58,879 bases of DNA from assembly GCF_025465275.1 (NCBI RefSeq), contig NZ_JAODNK010000109.1, positions 1 through 58,879 on the forward strand, written 5' to 3'. Origin of the DNA: Nocardia sp. (lineage in GTDB: Bacteria; Actinomycetota; Actinomycetes; Mycobacteriales; Mycobacteriaceae). Of this stretch, positions 25,551 through 33,518 are shown piece by piece. The translations under genes were made by a program, and so were the position numbers. Under the pieces are notes generated by a model. The model saw only the letters and a list, made by a program, of their open reading frames with translations, did not search any database and had not been told where the DNA came from. Position 1 is the first letter of the stretch. Each line of letters begins with the position of its first letter.

Positions 25551-26686
25551 GCTGCTCCTACCACAGAGCGGGCGACGACGACCCGCATGATCTCGTTCGT
25601 GCCTTCCAGAATCTGATGCACCCGAAGATCGCGAACGATCTTCTCGATCCCGTATTCGGCCAGGTAACCGTAGCCACCGTGCAGTTGCAGGGCCTTGTTG
25701 GCCACCTCGAATCCGGCATCGGTGGCGAACCGTTTGGCCATGGCGCAGAGCTCGACCTTGTCGTCGGCATCGGCGTCCAGGGCGGCGGCCGCACGCCACA
25801 GCAGGGTGCGGGCGGCCTCCAGAGAAGTGCGCATATCCGCGAGTTCGAATTGCAGCGCGGTGTTGTCGAGCAGCCGGGCCCCGAAGGCTTTGCGCTGCGC
25901 CATATAGGTGACGGTCTTGTCCAGCGCCGACTGTCCGCCGCCGAGCGAGCAGGCCGCGATATTCAGTCGACCGCCATTGAGCCCGTTCATAGCGATGCGG
26001 AAGCCATTGCCCTCGGCACCCAGCAGGTTCGAGGCGGGCACCCGGGCATTGTCGAGAATGACCGCCCGGGTGGGCTGTGCATTCCAGCCCATCTTCCGCT
26101 CGTTCGCACCGAACGAGAGTCCCGGCGTATCGGCGGGCACGATGAATGCCGAAATCCCGCGTGCGCCATTGTCTCCGGTGCGAGCCATCACCACGTACAC
26201 GTCGGAGCTGCCCGCGCCGGAGATGAATTGCTTGACGCCGGTGAGCAAGTAGTCGTCGCCGTCACGAACGGCCTTGGTGCTCAAGGCCGCCGCATCGGAG
26301 CCGACACCCGGTTCGGTGAGTGCGTAGCTGGCGAGCAGATCCATGGAGGTCAGCCCGGGCAGCCACCGATTGCGTTGCGCGTCATCGCCGTAGCTGTCGA
26401 TCATCCACGACGCCATATTGTGGATGGAGATATAGGCGGCAATGGTCGGGCAGCCGGTGGAGAGCTGCTCGAAGATGCGCACGGCATCCAGGCGCCGCAG
26501 CTGCGAGCCGCCCACATCCTCGCGAACGTAGATGCCGCCCAGGCCGAGCTGCCCGGCCTTGCGCAGTACATCGATCGGGAAGTGCTTGCGCTCATCCCAT
26601 TCCAGCGCATTGGGCGCGAGCAGCTCGTCGGCAAAGGAGCGGGCGGTCTCGGTGATCGCCCTTTCGTCTTCGTCGAGTACGAACAT
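25547..26686 (-). CDS. acyl-CoA dehydrogenase, probably isobutyryl-CoA
   Basis: The 379-residue FAD-dependent dehydrogenase has the flavin-binding signatures YALTEPGVGSDAA and QFISGAGSSD, the C-terminal QLHGGYGYLAEYGIEK segment, and the likely catalytic glutamate E361 in ILEGTNEIMR. In this operon it should oxidise isobutyryl-CoA to methacrylyl-CoA and pass electrons to ETF. Substrate preference is inferred from neighbours; related enzymes act on other short branched acyl-CoAs. ATG 26686 sits two bases after the mmsA stop. Confidence 0.9.
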   Translation of the reverse strand: MFVLDEDERAITETARSFADELLAPNALEWDERKHFPIDVLRKAGQLGLGGIYVREDVGGSQLRRLDAVRIFEQLSTGCPTIAAYISIHNMASWMIDSYGDDAQRNRWLPGLTSMDLLASYALTEPGVGSDAAALSTKAVRDGDDYLLTGVKQFISGAGSSDVYVVMARTGDNGARGISAFIVPADTPGLSFGANERKMGWNAQPTRAVILDNARVPASNLLGAEGNGFRIAMNGLNGGRLNIAACSLGGGQSALDKTVTYMAQRKAFGARLLDNTALQFELADMRTSLEAARTLLWRAAAALDADADDKVELCAMAKRFATDAGFEVANKALQLHGGYGYLAEYGIEKIVRDLRVHQILEGTNEIMRVVVARSVVGAA

Positions 26687-26688
26687 GA

Positions 26689-28212
26689 TCAGTCCATGGT
26701 CGGGATCACGAACGCATTGGCCGCGGAGCGGCCCGAAGAAACAGTCTCCTTGCCTCCCGCCGGCCAGCGCTGTGTCACCGTCTTGGTCTTGGTGTAAAAG
26801 CGGATCGAGTCCGGGCCGTGCTGATTGAGATCGCCGAAGCCGGACCGCTTCCAACCACCGAAGGTGTGGTACGCGATCGGCACCGGAATCGGGACATTGA
26901 TGCCGACCATGCCGACCTGCACGCGCGCCGCGAAGTCGCGGGCGGTGTCACCGTCGCGGGTGAAAATGGCTACGCCATTGCCGTATTCGTGCTCGTTCGG
27001 CAGGCGCAGCGCCTCCTCGTAGTCCTTGGCGCGCACGATGGTGAGCACCGGACCGAAGATTTCTTCCTTGTAGATGCGCATATCCGCGGTGGCGCGGTCG
27101 AACAGTGTTGCCCCCGTGAAGAATCCGTCCTCGCCGCCCTCGACGACCAGACCGCGGCCGTCGATGACGAGCTCCGCGCCTTCATCGACGCCGATCTGCA
27201 CGTAGTCGTTGACGCGGTCCACGCCGTCCTGGCCGACGAGGGGGCCGAAGTCCGCGCCCGGATCGTCGGAGAGACCGACATTGAGCTTGGCGATACGCTC
27301 GATGAGCTTGTCGCGCAGGCGATCCGCGGTCTCCTCGCCGACGGGCACGGCGACCGAGATGGCCATGCAGCGCTCACCGGCCGCACCGTAGCCCGCGCCG
27401 ACGAGCTGGTCGGCCACATCGTCGAGGTCGGCGTCCGGCATGACGATGGCGTGGTTCTTGGCCCCGCCGAAGCACTGCGCGCGCTTGCCATTGGCGGTCG
27501 CGGTCTCGTAGATGTACTGCGCGATCGGGGTCGAGCCCACGAAGCCGACGGCCTTGATGCGGTCGTCGTGCAGCAGCGTGTCCACGGCCACCTTGTCGCC
27601 GTTGACGACGTTGAAGACGCCCGCGGGCAGTCCGGCCTGCAGGAAGAGCTCGGCCAGGCGCAGCGGCACCGACGGATCACGCTCGGACGGCTTGAGCACG
27701 AACGCATTACCGCAGGCCAGCGCGGGGCCGGCCTTCCACAGCGGGATCATGGCCGGGAAGTTGAAGGGCGTAATGGCCGCGACGACGCCGAGCGGTTGCC
27801 GCATCGAGTACACATCGATGCCGGTACCGGCGCTCTCGGTGTATTCGCCCTTGAGCAGATGCGGAATGCCGGTGGCGAATTCGATGACCTCGAGGCCGCG
27901 CTGGATATCACCCTTGGCGTCCGGGATGGTCTTGCCGTGCTCGGAGGACAGCAGCGCGGCCAGCGAATCCATCTCGTCCTGGACCAGGGTCAGGAACTTC
28001 ATGAGCACGCGCGCCCGCTTCTGCGGGTTGTACGCGGCCCAGACCAGCTGAGCTTCGGCGGCATTGGCGATAACCGCTTCGACCTCGGCCTTACTGGCCA
28101 GCGGCACCCGTGCCTGCACCTGTCCGGTGCTCGGGTTGAAGACGTCGCGGAAGTTGCCGGACGTTCCGGGGACGTGCTGTCCGCCGATGAAGTGGGTCAG
28201 TTCGCGAACCAT
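26689..28212 (-). CDS. mmsA: methylmalonate-semialdehyde dehydrogenase (CoA-acylating)
   Basis: Oxidises methylmalonate semialdehyde to propionyl-CoA with NAD and CoA, the end of the valine route. The 507-residue aldehyde dehydrogenase shows the MmsA pattern: ITPFNFPAMIPLWKAGPAL, the catalytic cysteine in AAGERCMAIS, KEEIFGPVLTIVRA, and the conserved GINVPIPVPIAYHTFGGWK. Start ATG 28212 begins VRELTHFIGGQHVPG, typical of the family. It heads the minus-strand operon mmsA, acyl-CoA dehydrogenase, hydrolase, mmsB, enoyl-CoA hydratase, and is divergent to icmF. Confidence 0.95.
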   Translation of the reverse strand: MVRELTHFIGGQHVPGTSGNFRDVFNPSTGQVQARVPLASKAEVEAVIANAAEAQLVWAAYNPQKRARVLMKFLTLVQDEMDSLAALLSSEHGKTIPDAKGDIQRGLEVIEFATGIPHLLKGEYTESAGTGIDVYSMRQPLGVVAAITPFNFPAMIPLWKAGPALACGNAFVLKPSERDPSVPLRLAELFLQAGLPAGVFNVVNGDKVAVDTLLHDDRIKAVGFVGSTPIAQYIYETATANGKRAQCFGGAKNHAIVMPDADLDDVADQLVGAGYGAAGERCMAISVAVPVGEETADRLRDKLIERIAKLNVGLSDDPGADFGPLVGQDGVDRVNDYVQIGVDEGAELVIDGRGLVVEGGEDGFFTGATLFDRATADMRIYKEEIFGPVLTIVRAKDYEEALRLPNEHEYGNGVAIFTRDGDTARDFAARVQVGMVGINVPIPVPIAYHTFGGWKRSGFGDLNQHGPDSIRFYTKTKTVTQRWPAGGKETVSSGRSAANAFVIPTMD

Positions 28213-28282
28213 GCCAGTCCTGTCTCGATGTCGCCGTCGCATCACCGGTGCTCGATGCCGACTCCGCGCGTAGACCACGCGG

Positions 28283-28374
28283 TACTAGGCCACCATATAG
28301 TTGGACATCCTAGTATTTCCAGAGATGTTGCTGTGGCAGATCTCACGTCATATTTGATTTGACGTCCTACTATT
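28283..28374. promoter_or_regulatory. candidate operator cluster between mmsA and icmF
   Basis: The 200-bp divergent gap holds a repeated motif: TACTAGG (28283-28289) inverted to CCTAGTA (28309-28315), and a near copy CCTACTA (28366-28372). The last two lie in direct repeats GACATCCTAGTATT and GACGTCCTACTATT. A separate inverted repeat ACGTCA-N9-TGACGT spans 28345-28365. The region is locally AT-rich, as for promoters. No regulator gene is adjacent. Confidence 0.5.
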
Positions 28375-28412
28375 GGGGTATCAACGGTACGGCCGCACAG
28401 GTGGAGGAACCC

Positions 28413-31400
28413 ATGGCCGATCTGCACGTTCCGGTGAACCCGGTGCGCTTTGTGACCTCAGCGGCGCTGTTCGACGGCCACGACGCGGCCATCAACATCA
28501 TGCGGCGGATTCTGCAGGCCCAGGGGGCCGAGGTCGTTCATCTCGGGCACAACCGGGCCGTGAGCGAGGTCGTGGACGCGGCGGTCAGCGAGGACGTGCA
28601 GGGCGTCGCACTCAGCTCGTATCAGGGTGGGCATGTCGAGTACTTCGAATATCTGGCGGCTGCGCTGAAGGAGGCCGGGGCCGGGCATGTGCGGCTCTTC
28701 GGCGGAGGCGGCGGGGTGATCGTCGCCGAGGAGATCGAGCGGCTGGCCGCCGCCGGGGTGACCATCTTCTCGCCCGAGGACGGGCAGCGGCTGGGCTTGC
28801 CGGGCATGATCAATCGGCTGGTCAGCGACTGCGATGTGGATTTGGCGCTGGCGCCCGCGCCCTTGGAGGCGGTGCTGAGCGGGGATCGGGCGGCGCTGGC
28901 TCGGACGCTCACCTGCCTGCAACAGGATGCGCTGCCCGCAGCGGATCTGGCGGAGCTCACCGCGGCGGCGGGCGCGCGGCAGGTGCCGGTACTGGGCATC
29001 ACCGGCACCGGCGGCTCCGGAAAGTCCTCTCTCACAGATGAACTCGTGCGGCGTCTGCGCACCGATCAGCAGGACAAGCTGCGCGTCGCGGTCCTCGCGA
29101 TCGATCCGACGCGGCGGCGCGGGGGCGGTGCGCTGCTGGGCGACCGCATTCGCATGAACGCCCTGGACGGGGAGCGGGTGTTCTTCCGGTCGCTGGCCAC
29201 TCGCGGCGAGCGCGAACTGCCGCTGAATATCGATGCCATGGTGATCGCCTGCAAGGCAGCGGGATACGACCTGGTCATCCTGGAGACGCCGGGCATCGGG
29301 CAGGGCGATGCGGAGGTCGCCGAGCATGTGGATGTCTCGCTGTATGTGATGACGCCGGAGTTCGGCGCGGCCTCACAGCTCGAGAAGATCGACATGCTCG
29401 ACTACGCGGATGTGGTGGCCATCAACAAGTTCGAACGGCGCGGGGCCGAGGACGCACTGCGGGATGTGTCGCGGCAGCTGGTGCGCAATCGCGAGGCGTT
29501 CCACGCGCTGCCCGAAGATATGCCGGTATTCGGCACCAGCGCAGCCACTTTCAATGATGATGGTGTGACAGCGCTGTATCAGCATCTGAGCGGTTTGCTC
29601 GCCGATCAGGGGTTGCCGCTGGCGCCCGGGGTGCTGCCCCGGGTGGACACCCGATCCTCCACCCGGTTCGCGCAGATCATTCCGCCGGCCCGGGTGCGGT
29701 ATCTGGCCGAGATCGCCGACACGGTGCGGGAGTACCACTCCGAGACCGATCGGGAGATCGCGGCGGCGCAGCGGGTGCAGCGTTTGGAGCAGGTGCTGGC
29801 CGAACTGCCGGGCGGCCGCACCGGGTCGGCGGCGGCACGTTCGGATCGGTCCGAAGGTGCCGCCGCCAACACACCCGAGGACGCCGCCGCGAGTGCGCAT
29901 TCCGTCGTGGCCGAGCTCCTGGAGCAGGCCCGGGCGCACCTGGCTCCGGGCAATGCCGCGCTGCTGGCGCAGTGGCCCGCTGTCGCCGAGTCGTATCAGG
30001 GTGCCGAGCAGGTGGTCCGGGTGCGGGATCGGGAGCTGCGCACCACCTTGCGACGGGAGACGCTGTCCGGCAGTTCGATTCCGCGGGTGGCGCTCCCCCG
30101 CTACACCGATCACGGTGAGCTGCTGCGCTTCCTGCGATCGGAGAATCTGCCGGGCCGGTTCCCATTCACCGCGGGAGTGTTCCCGTTCAAGCGGGACAAT
30201 GAGGATCCGGCGCGCATGTTCGCGGGTGAGGGCGATGCCTTCCGCACCAATAAGCGCTTCCGGGTGCTCTCGGAACACGCTGACGCGAAACGGCTTTCCA
30301 CCGCCTTCGACTCGGTGACGCTGTACGGGCACGATCCGGCCGAGCGGCCCGATATCTACGGCAAGGTCGGCACCTCGGGCGTTTCCATTGCGACGCTGGA
30401 CGATATGAAGGCGCTCTACGACGGGTTCGATCTGGATGCGCCGAGCACCTCGGTCTCCATGACCATCAACGGTCCGGCGCCTACCATCCTGGCGTTCTAT
30501 CTCAATGCCGCTATAGATCAAGCACTGGAACAGTTCTCGGCGGCGCAGGGCCGGGAGGCCACCGCCGAGGAGGCCGCCACGCTGCGCGCCGAGACCCTCG
30601 CCACCGTGCGCGGGACGGTGCAGGCCGACATCCTCAAGGAGGATCAGGGCCAGAACACCTGCATCTTCTCCACCGAATTCAGCTTGCGCATGATGGCCGA
30701 TATCCAGGAGTGGTTCGTGCGCAACAGCGTTCGCAACTTCTACTCGGTATCGATCTCCGGCTATCACATTGCGGAGGCGGGTGCGAATCCGATCAGTCAG
30801 CTGGCATTCACGCTGTCGAACGGATTCACCTATGTGGAGTCGTATCTGGCGCGCGGTATGCACATCGACGACTTCGCGCCGAACCTCTCCTTCTTCTTCT
30901 CCAATGGCATGGACGCCGAATATTCGGTGATCGGCCGGGTGGCGCGGCGCATCTGGGCGATCGCCATGCGCGACAAGTACGGCGCCAACGATCGGTCGCA
31001 GAAGCTCAAGTACCACATTCAGACCTCCGGGCGGTCGCTGCACGCACAGGAGATGAACTTCAACGACATTCGCACCACCCTGCAGGCGCTCATTGCCGTT
31101 TACGACAACTGCAACAGTCTGCACACCAATGCCTACGACGAGGCCGTCACCACACCCACCGAGGAATCGGTGCGGCGCGCCTTGGCAATTCAGCTCATTA
31201 TCAATCGCGAGTGGGGGCTGGCGATGAACGAGAATCCGCTGCAGGGCAGCTTCATCATCGATGAACTCACCGATCTGGTGGAGGAGGCGGTGCTGCGCGA
31301 ATTCGACCGCATCAGTGAGCGCGGTGGCGTCCTCGGGGCCATGGAGACCGGGTATCAGCGCGGGCGCATCCAGGACGAATCCATGCTGTACGAGCGCCGC

Positions 31401-31706
31401 AAACACGATGGGAGCCTGCCGATCGTCGGCGTGAACACCTTCCGCAATCCGCATGCCGAGGAACACCGGGTGCTCGAATTGGCGCGCGGCACCGAGGACG
31501 AGAAGCAGTCGCAATTGCGGCGGGTCCGCGAGTTCACGCAGCGGCATCGCGGGGAGGCGCCGGCCGCGCTGGCCCGGCTGGCGGAGGCGGCGGGCAGCGA
31601 CGAGAACGTCTTCGAGGTGCTCATGGACGCCGCGCGCGTCTGCACCCTGCAGCAGGTCACCGACACCTTCTTCACCGTCGGTGGCCAATACCGCCGCAAT
31701 GTCTGA
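28413..31706 (+). CDS. icmF: IcmF, fused isobutyryl-CoA mutase and G-protein chaperone
   Basis: Coenzyme-B12-dependent interconversion of isobutyryl-CoA and n-butyryl-CoA. The 1097-residue protein has the IcmF order. First comes a B12-binding domain with DGHDAAI (D21, H23 as lower ligand), then a MeaB/ArgK-type GTPase with P-loop GITGTGGSGKSS (from residue 195), a linker, and a C-terminal mutase TIM barrel (from about 540). In methylmalonyl-CoA mutase Tyr and Arg bind the carboxylate; here the aligned places are Phe (AGVFPFKR, F590 or F592) and Gln (QGQNTCIF, Q747), the isobutyryl-CoA pattern. Start ATG 28413 follows GGTGGAGG; the frame extends upstream to a TTG with no support. It is divergent to the valine operon. 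Confidence 0.95.
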   Translation: MADLHVPVNPVRFVTSAALFDGHDAAINIMRRILQAQGAEVVHLGHNRAVSEVVDAAVSEDVQGVALSSYQGGHVEYFEYLAAALKEAGAGHVRLFGGGGGVIVAEEIERLAAAGVTIFSPEDGQRLGLPGMINRLVSDCDVDLALAPAPLEAVLSGDRAALARTLTCLQQDALPAADLAELTAAAGARQVPVLGITGTGGSGKSSLTDELVRRLRTDQQDKLRVAVLAIDPTRRRGGGALLGDRIRMNALDGERVFFRSLATRGERELPLNIDAMVIACKAAGYDLVILETPGIGQGDAEVAEHVDVSLYVMTPEFGAASQLEKIDMLDYADVVAINKFERRGAEDALRDVSRQLVRNREAFHALPEDMPVFGTSAATFNDDGVTALYQHLSGLLADQGLPLAPGVLPRVDTRSSTRFAQIIPPARVRYLAEIADTVREYHSETDREIAAAQRVQRLEQVLAELPGGRTGSAAARSDRSEGAAANTPEDAAASAHSVVAELLEQARAHLAPGNAALLAQWPAVAESYQGAEQVVRVRDRELRTTLRRETLSGSSIPRVALPRYTDHGELLRFLRSENLPGRFPFTAGVFPFKRDNEDPARMFAGEGDAFRTNKRFRVLSEHADAKRLSTAFDSVTLYGHDPAERPDIYGKVGTSGVSIATLDDMKALYDGFDLDAPSTSVSMTINGPAPTILAFYLNAAIDQALEQFSAAQGREATAEEAATLRAETLATVRGTVQADILKEDQGQNTCIFSTEFSLRMMADIQEWFVRNSVRNFYSVSISGYHIAEAGANPISQLAFTLSNGFTYVESYLARGMHIDDFAPNLSFFFSNGMDAEYSVIGRVARRIWAIAMRDKYGANDRSQKLKYHIQTSGRSLHAQEMNFNDIRTTLQALIAVYDNCNSLHTNAYDEAVTTPTEESVRRALAIQLIINREWGLAMNENPLQGSFIIDELTDLVEEAVLREFDRISERGGVLGAMETGYQRGRIQDESMLYERRKHDGSLPIVGVNTFRNPHAEEHRVLELARGTEDEKQSQLRRVREFTQRHRGEAPAALARLAEAAGSDENVFEVLMDAARVCTLQQVTDTFFTVGGQYRRNV

Positions 31707-31753
31707 CGCGTTTGTACAAGAGCCTGCCGGATCGGGCCGTTAGAGTCCGATCC

Positions 31754-32161
31754 GTGCAGGCAAAAGGAACTTTCAGCGTCAAGTCGTTCACGCCCACCGA
31801 GGTCACCCCGGACCCGGCGATCACCACCGGCGCACCCGTCGGCATCTCCCTGATGGAGAAGCTGTTCGAGGGTGAAATCGTGGGCCGGGCGGCAACGCTG
31901 TTCACCGCAGCCTTCGACCAGACCACCGGTGTGGGAACGTATCTGGCCATGGAGTCCTTCGAAGGCACCCTGAACGGCCGCTCGGGCGCATTCAACTTCG
32001 CCCACTCGGCCACCACGACCGGCACCGACCGCAGCGCCGCCTTCTTCGTCATCGTGCCCGGCACCGGGACCGAGGAACTGACCGGAATCACCGGCACCGG
32101 CGACATCAATATCGACGCGGACGGCACCCACAACATCGAGTTCGACTACGAACTCGGCTGA
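31754..32161 (+). CDS. DUF3224-family protein
   Basis: The 135-residue protein matches the DUF3224 pattern, a small allene-oxide-cyclase-like beta barrel. It has AKGTFSVKSFTPTEV at the start, SLMEKLFEGEIVG, TYLAMESFEGTLNGRSG, and a Thr/Gly-rich end with GTGDINIDADGTHNIEFDYEL. Cytoplasmic; function unknown. The GTG start at 31754 fits the conserved N-terminus. It lies 47 bp after icmF on the same strand, so it may be read through from icmF, though a functional link is not evident. Confidence 0.8.
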   Translation: MQAKGTFSVKSFTPTEVTPDPAITTGAPVGISLMEKLFEGEIVGRAATLFTAAFDQTTGVGTYLAMESFEGTLNGRSGAFNFAHSATTTGTDRSAAFFVIVPGTGTEELTGITGTGDINIDADGTHNIEFDYELG

Positions 32162-32200
32162 CGAGCCCGCCCGACTGCAACCTCGGCGGAGGGCCCGCCC

Positions 32201-32310
32201 CGTCATCCCGGCGCGTTTTGGCCGGGATCCACACTGTCCACGCAGCACGGCGGGGTGTGGATCCCGGCCAAAAGCATGCCGGGATGACGGGGTTACGCGC
32301 CGGGATGACG
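32201..32310. repeat. REP-like inverted repeat element
   Basis: Arms 32201-32234 and 32255-32289 are imperfect inverted copies. Each contains GTCATCCCGGC, a T-rich GTTTTGG or CCAAAAG turn, and GGCCGGGATCCACAC or its complement. A partial third copy (GCGCCGGGATGACG) lies at 32297-32310. A related copy occurs at 43182-43215, so this is a dispersed family. No coding capacity. Confidence 0.85.
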
Positions 32311-32438
32311 TTCGAGTTCGTATCGCGTGCGGTCGCCGGGTGCGGCACGGCCGGTTCCTGCCCGGTGCCGAATCCGGCTCGCCGCGCCCCCATGCGTGGA
32401 ACAATCCGCATCAGGCCGACCCGGACGGAAGGGACAAG

Positions 32439-33515
32439 ATGGACCTTGCGGGAATGACTGTCGTCGATGCGCATATCCATCAGTGGGATCCGCTGACCAC
32501 GCCGCGCGAATTCAGTGGGCTGGCGAAACTGTTCCAGCGCGTACCGGTGCCCATCGACTGGGCCAAGCGGCTGGCGCCGCGGCGGGATCGCGAATTCGTC
32601 GGTGACCCAGAACCGTTCGTGCACCCGTACCTGCCCGCCGACTATCGGACCGATGCCGGTGACGTGCCGGTCGAGGCGATTGTGCACATCGAGGTGGAGT
32701 GGTCCGGCAGTGGTCCGCTGGCAGCGGCCGAGGAGACCCGCTGGGTGGCGAGCCTGCCGTTCGGGGTGGATACGCCTGCCCTCGGCGCGATCATCGGCGC
32801 GGGCGATCCGGCGGCACCCGGGTTCGCCGAGTTGCTCGATGCGCATCAGTCGGCCTCACCGCTGTTCCGGGGCATTCGCACCCGCGTCGAATCGCATCCC
32901 GATCCAGGCGTGCGGGCGCACAACAAGACGCCGGGCGCACTCACCTCACCGCAATTCCTGGACGGCTTCGGCGCACTCGCGGAGCGCGGGCTCTCCTTCG
33001 AGGCCTGGGTGTATTCGCAGCAGCTGCCCGAGGTCACCGCACTGGCGCAGCGCTATCCGGACGCGACCATTGTGCTGAACCATCTCGGCACGCCCGCAGG
33101 CATTTTCGGGCCGGTCGGCAAGTTCACCGGCCACAATCCGGGTCAGCGCCGGGAGCTGTTCGTCCAGTGGCGTGACGACCTCACCGCGCTTGCCACCCAT
33201 CCCAATGTGGTGGCCAAGGTCAGCGGGCTGATGATGCCCATCCTCGGCCACCCTGTCCCGCCGCGCGGCGCACCGACTCCGGTCCCCGTACTGCTGGAAC
33301 GTATTTCACCGCTGCTGCAGCACGCCCTCGATGTCTTCGGCGCCGACCGCCTCATCTGGGGTTCCAATTTCCCCGTGGACAAACCGATTACGAGTATCGG
33401 TAATGCGGCCGAGGCGGTCGCCACCGCACTCACCGACCACGGCGCTGACGAGAAGGCCCTCGAACAGGTCTTCCGCGTCAACGCCCAGCGGATCTACCAC
33501 GTCGACAATCTCTGA
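32439..33515 (+). CDS. amidohydrolase of the lactonase-like (amidohydro-rel / 2-pyrone-4,6-dicarbaxylate hydrolase-like) group
   Basis: The 358-residue TIM-barrel metal hydrolase starts MDLAGMTVVDAHIHQWDP, with the first metal motif DAHIH. Later come IVHIEVEWSG, IVLNHLGTPAG, and the closing metal-binding Asp region RLIWGSNFPVDKP. This pattern fits COG3618-type amidohydrolases that open lactones or decarboxylate or hydrolyse small carboxylic compounds; the substrate is unknown. GGAAGGG precedes ATG 32439. It ends three bases before the convergent FMO stop. Confidence 0.85.
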   Translation: MDLAGMTVVDAHIHQWDPLTTPREFSGLAKLFQRVPVPIDWAKRLAPRRDREFVGDPEPFVHPYLPADYRTDAGDVPVEAIVHIEVEWSGSGPLAAAEETRWVASLPFGVDTPALGAIIGAGDPAAPGFAELLDAHQSASPLFRGIRTRVESHPDPGVRAHNKTPGALTSPQFLDGFGALAERGLSFEAWVYSQQLPEVTALAQRYPDATIVLNHLGTPAGIFGPVGKFTGHNPGQRRELFVQWRDDLTALATHPNVVAKVSGLMMPILGHPVPPRGAPTPVPVLLERISPLLQHALDVFGADRLIWGSNFPVDKPITSIGNAAEAVATALTDHGADEKALEQVFRVNAQRIYHVDNL

Positions 33516-33518
33516 GAC

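Noticed and set aside
26818..28362. 514-codon open frame antisense to mmsA
   Set aside because: It covers a secure aldehyde dehydrogenase gene; its composition is typical of antisense frames.
29373..31688. 771-codon open frame antisense to icmF
   Set aside because: icmF is certain by motifs over the same DNA. Long antisense frames are expected at this GC content, and this one has no recognisable domain.
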